DNA of 64,000 nucleotides from an uncultured Algibacter sp. (GCF_947487605.1 NZ_CANKXK010000001.1:1-64000), one strand, 5' to 3'. Shown: positions 34,214 to 43,261, numbered from the stretch's first letter. Made by a program: numbers and translations. Notes: generated by a model not told the origin, from the sequence alone.

Positions 34214-34248
34214 AATTAGTACATTTTTGATTTGTTTACTTAGAAAAA

Positions 34249-34264
34249 TAAGTATTAATACTTA
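34249..34264. promoter_or_regulatory. Operator candidate TAAGTATTAATACTTA (globin promoter)
   Basis: A perfect 16-base palindrome. A -7 box TACATTTG lies on the minus strand at 34272-34279, seven bases upstream, the same spacing as in the nrtA-like promoter. The AAGTA-N4-TACTT core has the 5-4-5 layout of FNR-family sites. Confidence 0.68.
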
Positions 34265-34405
34265 CACAAGACAAATGTAAAATGTTGATTTCTAAATAAT
34301 CATGTTAAAGAACAGCCGAAAATGGTCTTTTACATCATATTTTAAACTGACAAAACGCAGGAAACTATGAAAATACAATTGAGAATGGGTTGACTGAATA
34401 TAGAT

Positions 34406-35164
34406 TTAAGTATCAAGAAAATAGTTATGATCATTAATCTCCTTTTTGAGAAGTTGAATGTCGTTAATACCAATTTTCTTTCCTTGAGCAGAAATAAGAT
34501 TTTCCTTTTTTAATGCTGAAAAGACACGAATTACTTGTTCTTCAGTAGTACCAGCATAATCGGCATATTCTTTTCTACTTAACGGTAGGTTTAGAAACCC
34601 TCTTAAATCACCAAATTTTCTATGAATATATAACAATGAATCAATAACACGTTCGCGCACCGTCATTTGAGAAATGGACTTTACCTTGTTTTCGCTTCTG
34701 TTTAATTCATTAGCATAGAACAACATCATATCATACGCAAACTTTGGATTTTTAAGTAAGGCTTCTTGTAGACCCTCTTTAGAAAAATAACATAAAACAG
34801 AATCTTGTAAGGCAATTGCCCCAATAGAATAATACTCTTCAGTACCAAAACCACGATGTCCTATTATTTCACCTTCCTTTGCGAAACGAACAATTTGTTC
34901 ACGTCCGTTAATTCCTGTTCTAAATACTTTAACAGTACCTTTTAAAATAAGAAATAGTCCATTAACAGGAGCGCCTTCAATTATAAATTGCTGCCCCTTT
35001 TTACACTTAATATTATTTTTATTATTGATGAACTGTGAATCATAAAAGTTACCTATATTCCTATTAATTAAACAGTTTTTATTCTCACATATACTACACG
35101 AAGTTTCTGTAGCGTTATGCTTTCTGGCTGTTCTAAAGTCTATATTTTGATTTACTATTGGCAA
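34406..35164 (-). CDS. FNR-type Crp/Fnr regulator with iron-sulfur cysteines
   Basis: A 252-residue Crp/Fnr-family regulator. Cysteines 23, 26 and 31 (TSCSICENKNC) and cysteine 125 (DSVLCYF) line up with the [4Fe-4S] ligands C20, C23, C29 and C122 of E. coli FNR; the second gap is four residues instead of five. The cyclic-nucleotide-fold beta roll spans about 50-160, and the DNA-binding domain has LSRKEYADYAGTTEEQVIRV. In the recognition helix E and R of FNR (E209, R213) are kept while S212 is I. It should sense O2 or NO and control the locus. Confidence 0.88.
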   Translation of the reverse strand: MPIVNQNIDFRTARKHNATETSCSICENKNCLINRNIGNFYDSQFINNKNNIKCKKGQQFIIEGAPVNGLFLILKGTVKVFRTGINGREQIVRFAKEGEIIGHRGFGTEEYYSIGAIALQDSVLCYFSKEGLQEALLKNPKFAYDMMLFYANELNRSENKVKSISQMTVRERVIDSLLYIHRKFGDLRGFLNLPLSRKEYADYAGTTEEQVIRVFSALKKENLISAQGKKIGINDIQLLKKEINDHNYFLDT

Positions 35165-35224
35165 ATTTTATATCTTAAAATTAAATCAACTAATTATTTT
35201 GAAATAAGCATGAGAAAAAAATCA

Positions 35225-36655
35225 TCATTTTATTAAAATTTTCTTCTCAAAACTACTCTTTGGTGCTTCACAAAGTGAACATTCGTATGTTTCAGAAAGA
35301 CTTTCAAAGGTTGTGTTTGGAGCAATATTTTGGGTTACATCTCCATAAATTTCATTATAAATAGTTAAGCATTCTTTACATTGATATACCGCTTCCTTAA
35401 AAGTTTCTTTATTAAGCTCTAATTGTTTTTCTTCTTCTCTTTCAGTTCCTAACTGTTTAAAATACAACTGACTCAGTTCCATTAATAATCCTGGTAATTC
35501 TACCTTATCCACATCTTGAACATGCATGATGTATTTACGTGTGTTAGGATCAAAATTTTTAGCATAAAGCAAATTATATGTATCTCTTATTTTAAAATCT
35601 CCAATAGAACTAGGTAGTTTATTTTTTTCAATAACTATGGATGTAAAATTATAAGTATCGCTATCATAACTAGTAATACCAAAGGTTAACCCATACGTAC
35701 TAATATCATTTTGGTCGAAATTAGTAACTAAATATTTTTTAAGATTGAGGGCTTCTTTATCATTTACTGGTAAATGCCAATTCATCTCTAACATAGAGTG
35801 GCGCACGTTGATTCCGAATTTACCTAAGAATTTTTCCCACTGTAACTTTGCATGTAATGGAATACCTTTAACAATAAAAGATTTCCATGGTGTTATAGAT
35901 ATTTTACCTATTTTATTTTCAGAACATAAATCGCACATCGCTTTTAAAAACGGAATATCATATCTGTTATTTCTCCAATATAATCCTAACCAATACCTAT
36001 CTGTTCCTATTCGATTCATACCTTCATAATACGGAAATGGGTAGAAAGGAACTTCTAGGGGTTTATTAACAGTTCGGTTGTTAGTATCAATAGCATCACT
36101 AACTAAATCAAAAACGGTTTCAATGGTTTCTGGTTCTTCAATTAAAATATTTTCAATAGCCAATTCAACTTTACCCATATCCCAACTATATATAAGCGCG
36201 GGATACATTTTTGTTTTTTTCCAATCAGGTAGTCTCAAATATAAATACCAGTAATCTTCATATTCTGAGGCTATAAAATTAACATTGCCAGTAAACAGAG
36301 GTACTAAACGTTGCTTTGGATCTATAACATTTATACGCAGTTTTGGATTATGCTTAAACTGCTCTAAAACATATAAATAACGTTCGCCTGTTAACCATGA
36401 AGTACTTGGCAAAATTTCAGATGAAACATAAGACGACGCAATATTTTCAACACCATCACTTTTTGGTTTTACAAATTGAATTTTATCAAACTGACTAAAC
36501 TTGCTTTCATCTATTTCCTCTGGAAAAATAATATCTTGTCGGGACCCAAAAGATATAGCGTCTAAACCTAAAAATTCTGCCGCTTCACAAATATATTTTA
36601 ATTCTCCTGGTGATAAAACACCGCCATTAATCATTAATCTATAAGGTTCCTTCAT
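35225..36655 (-). CDS. NiR/SiR half-domain protein with C-terminal rubredoxin domain
   Basis: A 476-residue protein. The N-terminus (RLMINGGVLSPGELKYICEA, then GLDAISFGSRQDIIFPE) matches the ferredoxin-like half-domain of siroheme nitrite/sulfite reductases. The C-terminal 55 residues form a rubredoxin domain with cysteine pairs at 426/429 (YQCKEC) and 459/462 (YECSLC). No siroheme/4Fe-4S motif (CX5C plus CX3C) is present, so it should not reduce nitrite by itself. It starts in a one-base TAATG overlap with the nitrate reductase stop and is likely its electron donor or partner. Confidence 0.82.
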   Translation of the reverse strand: MKEPYRLMINGGVLSPGELKYICEAAEFLGLDAISFGSRQDIIFPEEIDESKFSQFDKIQFVKPKSDGVENIASSYVSSEILPSTSWLTGERYLYVLEQFKHNPKLRINVIDPKQRLVPLFTGNVNFIASEYEDYWYLYLRLPDWKKTKMYPALIYSWDMGKVELAIENILIEEPETIETVFDLVSDAIDTNNRTVNKPLEVPFYPFPYYEGMNRIGTDRYWLGLYWRNNRYDIPFLKAMCDLCSENKIGKISITPWKSFIVKGIPLHAKLQWEKFLGKFGINVRHSMLEMNWHLPVNDKEALNLKKYLVTNFDQNDISTYGLTFGITSYDSDTYNFTSIVIEKNKLPSSIGDFKIRDTYNLLYAKNFDPNTRKYIMHVQDVDKVELPGLLMELSQLYFKQLGTEREEEKQLELNKETFKEAVYQCKECLTIYNEIYGDVTQNIAPNTTFESLSETYECSLCEAPKSSFEKKILIK

Positions 36656-39600
36656 TATACTAATAGTTTTGAATTTTGAAGAATATCTCTTACCTCAGTT
36701 TTACAACTACCACAACCTAAACCAGCGCCAGTTCTATTACATAATTCAGTAAAATCTACACAGCCTTTTGAAATGGCTTCTTCAATATTTCCTACACCAA
36801 CTTGACTACAAGAACATACCAACTTTCCTAAAACAGGAACATTATTTGAAGTACTTCGAAGCAATTTGTCTCGCTTTTCAGCCATTTCAATCTTGCTTTC
36901 TATCATAGTTTTAAATTCGGCAAATTCATTTTTATCACCCATTAAAACAGCACCAACTAACAAATCATCTTTTACAATACATTTTTTATAATACCGCTTT
37001 TTAATATCTGTAAAAATAATTTCTTCATAACTATCATCATGTTCTGGCACATTTATATCACCTATACTACAAAGGTTTAAATCATTAAATTTTAGAATAT
37101 TCATTAATACAGATCCTTTGTAAGAACAACTAATATCGCCTGCAATATAATTTGCTAAGATGTTAGCTTGTTCTTCTGCAGCAGATGTAATTCCGAACAA
37201 TTGGTTGTTGTATTCGGCTATTTCACCTATGGCAAAAATATCTGGATGTGACGATTGTAAATGTTGATTTACTTGAACACCTCGACTACAACTTATGCCA
37301 TTTTCTCTAGCTATTTCTATATTTGGAATTGTACCTATAGCGTATACAATAGCATTAGCGGTTATAAACTTTCCACTTTTTAAAGTGATGTTTAATTCGG
37401 CTGTATCATCATCATCAAACACCGTACTCACTTCATTATCAAAGTAAATTTGAATACCACGTTCTTGAACATCTAAAGCTAATAATTTGCTAGACACTTT
37501 ATCTAACTGACGCTCCATTAAACGCGAACCACGCTGAACAATCGTTATTTTAACATTTTTATGCTTCATGGCAGCTGCTAACTCCAAACCTAATAATCCA
37601 CCACCTACAATAACCACATGCTGCTCTTCAGGTGACAGCCCTGTAGCATCTAAATAACTTTTAAAGCTATCTGCATCACTTTTATTACGCATGGTAAAAC
37701 GTCCAGGTAAATCTATTTGAACATCCTTTGGAATAAAGGCGCGACTACCTGTTGCTAATATTAATTTATCGAAATTATGATTAGCACCGTTACTGTCTAA
37801 AACTACTTTTTGATCTTTATCAATTTTTGTAATAAAAGTTTCAGGATGTAGATGAATATTTAACTTTTTAAGGGCTGTTTCTTTAATCTTAAGAAGTTGT
37901 TCCCATGATAATTCCTCTGTAACATACTCTGGTAATAATACTCTGTTATAAAACAAATTTGGTTCTTTTGAAAACACATGAATTTCATCAACTTCATTTT
38001 GTTCTCTATAATTTTGTATGAATCTGAATGCCGCAGCTCCAGCACCAACGACAATTATTTTTTCAACTGATTTTTTATACTTGGAAACTGAAACACAGGT
38101 AAACTTAAAGTCTGGTTCTTTAGATATGGGATCGACAAGTGTATTTGTTAAATTATTTGCTCTATTTAAATTACTTTGCAATTGTTTTCCCCAGTGCATT
38201 GGTAAAAACACGACGCCTTTTTTAATGTTTTCGGTAATTTTAGCACGCACTCGAACCACACCATTCTCACTTTTAATTTCGGTAATTGTACCCTCAATAA
38301 TTTTATTTAAGTAAGCATCCACAGGATGAATTTCTAAAACAGGTGTTGGGTAATGCGTTTTTAAACGCGATACCTTTCCTGTTTTTGTCATTGTATGCCA
38401 TTGATCTCGTACACGACCTGTAGTTAATATTAATGGATAATTTGATGTTGGTTGTATAGAGGTATTCTCAATAGAACTCGGTAAATTAAACTGTGCTTTT
38501 TGAGATGGTGTATAAAACTTTTTATCTGTAAATAAACGAGGAGTACCTTGATGTCTGTATTCTGGCACAGGCCATTGGAAAGTACCTTCATTTTTTAATC
38601 TATCATAATTAAGAAAAGATACGTCAATATTTGTGCCTTTGGTCATTGATGCATACTCATCGTAAATTTCTGAGACACTATTATAATTAAATCCACGGAA
38701 ACCCATGCGTTGTGCAAAATCACAGAATATTTCAACATCTGGTCGAGCTTCACCTGGAGCTTGAATTTCTTTTGGTAAGTATGAAATTCGACGTTCGGAA
38801 TTCGTCATAGTACCTTCTTTTTCTAACCATGCCGCCGCTGGTAACACTAAATCTGCAAAAGCAACCGTATCTGATTTATGAGAAATCTCTTGAACCACAA
38901 CAAACTTTGCATTTTTCATGGCTTTTTCAATACGATTCAAATTAGGTAAGCTTACCAATGGGTTTGTACATGCAATCCAAACCGCTTTCATTTTACCGCT
39001 TTCTAATGCATTAAACATTTCGGTAGCTGTGAGTCCGGGTTTTGGATTTATTTTATCTACACCCCAAAATTGAGCAACTTCTCTACGATGCTCTTCATTC
39101 ATTAAATCCTTATGAACCGCCAACAAATTAGCCATACCTCCTACTTCTCGTCCACCCATAGCATTGGGCTGTCCTGTTAATGAGAAAGGTCCAGCACCAG
39201 GTTTTCCAACTTGCCCCGTAATTAAAGACAAGTTTAAAAGCGATACATTCTTATCTGTTCCCACTACACTCTGGTTGAGCCCCATAGCCCACATACTAAT
39301 AAAGCCTTTTGAAAGCCCTATAATATCTGCAGTTTTTCGAATATCTTTTTCTGATACACCACATAATCTTGAAGCTTGCTTCAAAGAGGTTTTAAAAATT
39401 AACTCTTTATAGTCTTGAAAACCTTGAGTGTGATTTTTTATGAATTCTTCGTCGATTAAGCCACGTTTATACAAACAGCGCCCAATGGCATTATATAATA
39501 TCACATCTGTTCCTGGAAGGAGTTGTAAATGTAAATCGGCAAAATTAGCAGTGTCCGTTTTTCTAGGGTCAACTACAATAACTTGAACATCTGGATTCTC

Positions 39601-40176
39601 CTCTTTATGCTTTTCTAATCGTCTGAATAGAATAGGATGACACCACGCAGGGTTTGCACCTGTAATTAAAAACGTATCAGCCAATTCAATATCGGCATAA
39701 GAAATAGGTACAGAATCTTCTCCAAAAGCTTTTTTATAGCCTACTACCGCAGAACTCATACATAAACGCGAGTTTGTATCGATATTATTGGTTCCTAAAA
39801 AGCCTTTTGTGAGTTTATTGGCAATGTAATATTCTTCGGTTAAACTTTGTCCAGACACGTAAAAACCAACGCTATCTGGCCCATGTTTTTTGATGATAGA
39901 TTTAAAAACGCTAGCTGCTCTATCCAAAGCATCATCCCAACTTACACGCTCTCTTGGGTGTGAGCGACTCCAACGCATTTCTGGGTATAAAATTCTATCG
40001 GAAGTATCATTTGCTACGTAATGCAAATTCATCCCTTTAGAACATAACATGCCCTTATTTACTGGATGGTCTTTATCACCTTCAACAAAAACGGTATTGT
40101 TAGCATCTTTTTTAACTATAATTCCACAGCCAACACCACAATAAGAACACGTTGTTTTTACTTCGTTTTTAATCAT
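36655..40176 (-). CDS. Assimilatory nitrate reductase fused to a NirB-like FAD/BFD module
   Basis: A 1173-residue fusion. Residues 1-690 form a molybdopterin (bis-MGD) catalytic subunit of the NasA/NarB/NapA type: 4Fe-4S ligands C10, C13, C17 and C45, the molybdenum cysteine C139 in SRLCMSSAV, and a C-terminal MopB-binding domain (TGRVRDQWHTMTKTGKVSRL). From about residue 705 a pyridine-nucleotide-dependent FAD domain follows (IIVVGAGAAAFRFIQNY, VVIVGGGLLGLELAAAMKHK). The end is a BFD-type 2Fe-2S domain (CSCSQVGVGN...GCGSC). It should reduce nitrate to nitrite with NAD(P)H in the cytosol. No signal peptide is seen. Symbols nasA/nasC/narB are used in different species. Confidence 0.93.
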   Translation of the reverse strand: MIKNEVKTTCSYCGVGCGIIVKKDANNTVFVEGDKDHPVNKGMLCSKGMNLHYVANDTSDRILYPEMRWSRSHPRERVSWDDALDRAASVFKSIIKKHGPDSVGFYVSGQSLTEEYYIANKLTKGFLGTNNIDTNSRLCMSSAVVGYKKAFGEDSVPISYADIELADTFLITGANPAWCHPILFRRLEKHKEENPDVQVIVVDPRKTDTANFADLHLQLLPGTDVILYNAIGRCLYKRGLIDEEFIKNHTQGFQDYKELIFKTSLKQASRLCGVSEKDIRKTADIIGLSKGFISMWAMGLNQSVVGTDKNVSLLNLSLITGQVGKPGAGPFSLTGQPNAMGGREVGGMANLLAVHKDLMNEEHRREVAQFWGVDKINPKPGLTATEMFNALESGKMKAVWIACTNPLVSLPNLNRIEKAMKNAKFVVVQEISHKSDTVAFADLVLPAAAWLEKEGTMTNSERRISYLPKEIQAPGEARPDVEIFCDFAQRMGFRGFNYNSVSEIYDEYASMTKGTNIDVSFLNYDRLKNEGTFQWPVPEYRHQGTPRLFTDKKFYTPSQKAQFNLPSSIENTSIQPTSNYPLILTTGRVRDQWHTMTKTGKVSRLKTHYPTPVLEIHPVDAYLNKIIEGTITEIKSENGVVRVRAKITENIKKGVVFLPMHWGKQLQSNLNRANNLTNTLVDPISKEPDFKFTCVSVSKYKKSVEKIIVVGAGAAAFRFIQNYREQNEVDEIHVFSKEPNLFYNRVLLPEYVTEELSWEQLLKIKETALKKLNIHLHPETFITKIDKDQKVVLDSNGANHNFDKLILATGSRAFIPKDVQIDLPGRFTMRNKSDADSFKSYLDATGLSPEEQHVVIVGGGLLGLELAAAMKHKNVKITIVQRGSRLMERQLDKVSSKLLALDVQERGIQIYFDNEVSTVFDDDDTAELNITLKSGKFITANAIVYAIGTIPNIEIARENGISCSRGVQVNQHLQSSHPDIFAIGEIAEYNNQLFGITSAAEEQANILANYIAGDISCSYKGSVLMNILKFNDLNLCSIGDINVPEHDDSYEEIIFTDIKKRYYKKCIVKDDLLVGAVLMGDKNEFAEFKTMIESKIEMAEKRDKLLRSTSNNVPVLGKLVCSCSQVGVGNIEEAISKGCVDFTELCNRTGAGLGCGSCKTEVRDILQNSKLLV

Positions 40177-40359
40177 CTAAGGCAAGCATTTAATACGAAT
40201 TAAACCAATAATTATTTAGTAATCAAGTCTCTAGTCTATTATTCCTAATACTTTAAAAAAGTTCTTTTTTATTTCTAATTTGATAAAAAACTGTGTTAAA
40301 AATTTTGACTTTAATGTTTCATTAGTATAGTATAAACAGACTTTAAACAGTATCAAATC

Positions 40360-40375
40360 TACGTATTAATACTTA
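40360..40375. promoter_or_regulatory. Operator candidate TACGTATTAATACTTA (nitrate reductase promoter)
   Basis: It differs by one base from the globin site. It overlaps the upstream edge of a minus-strand -7 box TAGATTTG at 40354-40361. A second TACGTA lies in the perfect palindrome ATTACGTAAT at 40391-40400. The 409-base gap 40177-40585 holds no gene. Confidence 0.62.
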
Positions 40376-40585
40376 ATTTTAATATTAAAAATTACGTAAT
40401 ACCGAATAATTATGAGGTTGATAATTTTGAAATATGGATTTTGAGGATTTGGTAAAAATGAAGATTAAAATTTGTACGATTTTAATGATTTATGTTTATC
40501 TCATTATTATAAACCAATTAATAAAAGCTTTAAATACGCTAGAAAAATTTATTGACTTCATTAAAATATGAAATAGCTATAGATA

Positions 40586-41251
40586 TTACACTAACCCAAA
40601 CGCCTTAGCTTTATTACTCAATTCCATTAAATTCTTAACCTCTAGCTTTTTCATCAAGTTAAAACGATGCACTTCTGCGGTACGTTTGCTGATTTTGAGT
40701 TCTTCTGCAATATCTTTATTGTTCTTTAATTGCAAAACTAAATTAAGTATTTGCTTTTCACGCTTAGTTAATTTAAAAGGGTCTTCTTTTATTTCTACTT
40801 TAGGAGTTACTGCTGTGTTAGTATTACCATTTACAAAATTATTCATGATTATAGCAGATACATCGCCAGTGAAATACTTACCACCAGAAGCGACTTTAGT
40901 AACTGCTTTTAAAAACTCCTCTTTACTAGCCCCTTTTAATAAATAACCATCGGCACCTGCTTGAATAGCTTGTACTACGTATTCTTCTGAATCGTGCATG
41001 GATAATACTAGGGTTCTTACATCTTTATGAGATTTACTCATCTCGCCTACCACTTCAATACCATTCATTTCTGGCATTCTGATATCCACAATCAACACAT
41101 GGGGTTTGTTTCTAGCAATGACTTCTAAAGCCTCTTTTCCGTTTGATGCTTCATCTATCACTACAATCCCTGATTGGTCTTCTAAAAGTGCTTTGATACC
41201 ATCTCTTACTAAAACGTGGTCGTCTGCAAGTACAACATTGATTATATCCAT
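40586..41251 (-). CDS. NarL/FixJ-family response regulator
   Basis: A 221-residue response regulator. The receiver has DD at 10-11, the phosphoacceptor D56 in LIVDIRMPEMNG, and K in YLLKGASKEEF. The LuxR-type helix-turn-helix at about 155-215 reads LTKREKQILNLVLQLKNNKD, IAEELKISKRTAEVHRFNLM. No histidine kinase gene is nearby. Its position upstream of the nitrate reductase operon and its own upstream operator candidate suggest it takes part in nitrate control, but this is inference. Confidence 0.9.
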   Translation of the reverse strand: MDIINVVLADDHVLVRDGIKALLEDQSGIVVIDEASNGKEALEVIARNKPHVLIVDIRMPEMNGIEVVGEMSKSHKDVRTLVLSMHDSEEYVVQAIQAGADGYLLKGASKEEFLKAVTKVASGGKYFTGDVSAIIMNNFVNGNTNTAVTPKVEIKEDPFKLTKREKQILNLVLQLKNNKDIAEELKISKRTAEVHRFNLMKKLEVKNLMELSNKAKAFGLV

Positions 41252-41314
41252 ATAATTTAATATGTTAACCCATTTCGCTTAAAAAACTATACGGGTTTAT
41301 TTTTAATTTTGATT

Positions 41315-41349
41315 CAGACCTGTCAGGTTTTAGAAACCTGATAGGTCTG
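41315..41349. repeat. CAGACCTGTCAGGTTT hairpin repeat
   Basis: CAGACCTGTCAGGTTT-tag-AAACCTGATAGGTCTG forms a 16-base stem with one mismatch. A degraded relative follows at about 41381-41407, and another is nested in copy A at about 25360-25387. These belong to an ACCTGxCAGGT interspersed repeat family. Confidence 0.65.
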
Positions 41350-41432
41350 AAAATAATGTGTTTTAACATTAAAGTTACACCTACAAGGTTTTAAAAAATC
41401 TCGCAGGATAATAAGTACAAAAGTAATAAAAT

Positions 41433-41448
41433 TACGTAATTCTACGTA
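41433..41448. promoter_or_regulatory. Operator candidate TACGTAATTCTACGTA (response regulator promoter)
   Basis: Two TACGTA hexamers with the same four-base spacing as the other three sites, one helical turn apart. A minus-strand -7 box TACTTTTG lies at 41418-41425, seven bases downstream of the site in transcription direction. The gene begins at 41251, so the leader would be about 160 bases and would contain the 41315-41349 hairpin. Confidence 0.55.
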
Positions 41449-41520
41449 TTATTTGGGTGTTGATTATTGGAAAAACAACTTATTATTTTGAATTAACTTG
41501 TATATTATAAAATAATGAAT

Positions 41521-41607
41521 TGTCATTTCGACGCTAGGAGAAATCTCATCATACACTTTAAAAACTTACTTAAATGTGATGTCTCACTCACGTTCGACAT
41601 GAATAAG
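41521..41607. repeat. GTCATTTCGAC-type repeat, second copy
   Basis: TGTCATTTCGACGCTAGGAG then AAATCTCAT matches the left arm of the hairpin at 26904-26983. The right part GTCTCAC..GTTCGACATGAA is a loose inverse match. Apart from the repeats and sites noted, 41252-41656 holds no gene. Confidence 0.5.
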
Positions 41608-41656
41608 AGACATTATTAACACTTTTAAAATAATTCAACTAAAAAACCCAACTCTA

Positions 41657-42037
41657 CTAAGGCTTCAAAGCAGTCACTTGAATTTCAATTTTCATCTTAT
41701 CATCCGCAAGTCCTGCAGAAAACATAGTTGCAGCAGGTTTTATAGATCCTAAGTATTTTTTAAGCACCGGCCAACACAACTCAAACTCATTCGCATTTGG
41801 CAAAATATAAGTTATACGAACAATATCAGATAGACCTGCACCAGCTTGTTCTAGTGTGTTTTTTATATTCAAAAAGCATTGTTCTGTTTGTTTTATAATA
41901 TCATCACTGATAGTCATTGTTTCATAATTATAACCTGTAGTTCCTGAAACAAATACCCAATTGCCTTGAACTACAGCTCTTGAGTATCCTATTTTTTCTT
42001 CGAATGTAGAACCTGAACTTATTAGTTTTCTTTTCAT
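41657..42037 (-). CDS. RidA family protein
   Basis: A 126-residue protein of the RidA/YjgF family: IGYSRAVVQGNWVFVSGTTG, QTEQCFLNIKNTLEQAGAGL, and AATMFSAGLADDKMKIEIQV. RidA hydrolyses reactive enamine/imine intermediates to ketoacids, but the arginine that normally lies near the end of the active site (usually RxxV) is not present here, so this may be a different Rid subgroup. It is downstream of the sigma-54-activator-like gene on the same strand by 57 bases. Confidence 0.82.
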   Translation of the reverse strand: MKRKLISSGSTFEEKIGYSRAVVQGNWVFVSGTTGYNYETMTISDDIIKQTEQCFLNIKNTLEQAGAGLSDIVRITYILPNANEFELCWPVLKKYLGSIKPAATMFSAGLADDKMKIEIQVTALKP

Positions 42038-42094
42038 GGGGTGTTTGTTTTAAATCACTTCATTATCAAATTAGACTTTTAAGAGAGTTTATTA

Positions 42095-43258
42095 TTATTT
42101 AGAAGCAAACAACTTCACATCCTCTTCACTTACTTCGTTACCACCGAGTATAATTAAGCGCTCAATAACATTTCGAAGTTCACGGATATTTCCGGTCCAA
42201 TCATAATCCTGAAGTAGCTTAATGGCTTTTGCTGTAAAGGACTTTTTAGCTGTACCTTGTTCTGTAGCTATTTTATTAGCAAAATGCTCTACTAGCAATG
42301 GAATATCATCGCGTCTTTCGTTTAAAGCTGGAACTTTAACAAGTATAACCGCTAATCGATGATATAAATCTTCTCGAAATCTGCCATCGGCTATTTCCTT
42401 TTTTAAATCTTTATTTGTTGCAGCAACCACACGAACATTCACCTTAATGTCTTTATCGCTTCCTACACGCTGTATACGACTTTCTTGTAATGCTCTTAAT
42501 ACTTTAGCTTGAGCAGACAAACTCATATCGCCAATTTCATCTAAAAAAATAGTACCACCATTAGCCGCTTCAAATTTACCAGCCCTATCTTTAGCAGCAC
42601 TCGTAAAAGCACCTTTAACATGCCCAAACAATTCACTTTCTATTAACTCGCTAGGTATGGCTGCACAGTTAACTTCAATCATGGGTGCTTTAACACGATC
42701 ACTCTTTTCGTGCAACCAGTGTGCTACTAGCTCTTTTCCAGTTCCATTTGGACCTGTAATTAAAACACGAGCGTCTGTTGGAGCTACTTTGTCTATAATA
42801 TTTTTTATTTGAGAAATAGCGTCACTCTCTCCTATCATTTCATATTTCTTACTTACCTTTTTCTTTAGAATTTTATTTTCAACAACCAATTCTTTTCTAT
42901 CCAAAGCATTTCTTACGGTATTAAGCAAACGATTTAAATCTGGTGGTTTAGAAATGTAATCAAAAGCACCTAAGCGCATGGTATTAACAGCAGTATCTAA
43001 ATCTCCATGGCCCGAAATCATAACAATTGGTATTTCTGGTTTTATTTTTTTTACGGCTTCTAAAACTTCAACACCATCCATTTTTGGCATTTTAATATCA
43101 CAAAGAATTAAATCGAAATCTTCCTTTTTAATTTTCTCAATACCCAATAAACCATCTTCGGCTTCATCTACTTTATAAGTATCATTTTCTTCAGATAAAA
43201 TTTTAACAAGCACACGTCTAATGGCAGCTTCATCTTCTATTACTAATATTTTCGACAT
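42095..43258 (-). CDS. NtrC-like response regulator without DNA-binding domain
   Basis: A 387-residue protein with a receiver (phosphoacceptor D54 in LILCDIKMPKMDG) and an AAA+ sigma-54-interaction domain (Walker A GPNGTGKE, Walker B GGTIFLDEIGDM, then RELRNVIERLIIL). The sigma-54 contact loop reads GAFTSA instead of GAFTGA. The protein ends LFASK just after the AAA+ lid, so the usual Fis-type helix-turn-helix is missing. It could act from solution, or not with sigma-54 at all. It starts three bases after the stop of the barrel gene and belongs to the same strand run. Confidence 0.88.
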   Translation of the reverse strand: MSKILVIEDEAAIRRVLVKILSEENDTYKVDEAEDGLLGIEKIKKEDFDLILCDIKMPKMDGVEVLEAVKKIKPEIPIVMISGHGDLDTAVNTMRLGAFDYISKPPDLNRLLNTVRNALDRKELVVENKILKKKVSKKYEMIGESDAISQIKNIIDKVAPTDARVLITGPNGTGKELVAHWLHEKSDRVKAPMIEVNCAAIPSELIESELFGHVKGAFTSAAKDRAGKFEAANGGTIFLDEIGDMSLSAQAKVLRALQESRIQRVGSDKDIKVNVRVVAATNKDLKKEIADGRFREDLYHRLAVILVKVPALNERRDDIPLLVEHFANKIATEQGTAKKSFTAKAIKLLQDYDWTGNIRELRNVIERLIILGGNEVSEEDVKLFASK

Positions 43259-43261
43259 ATT

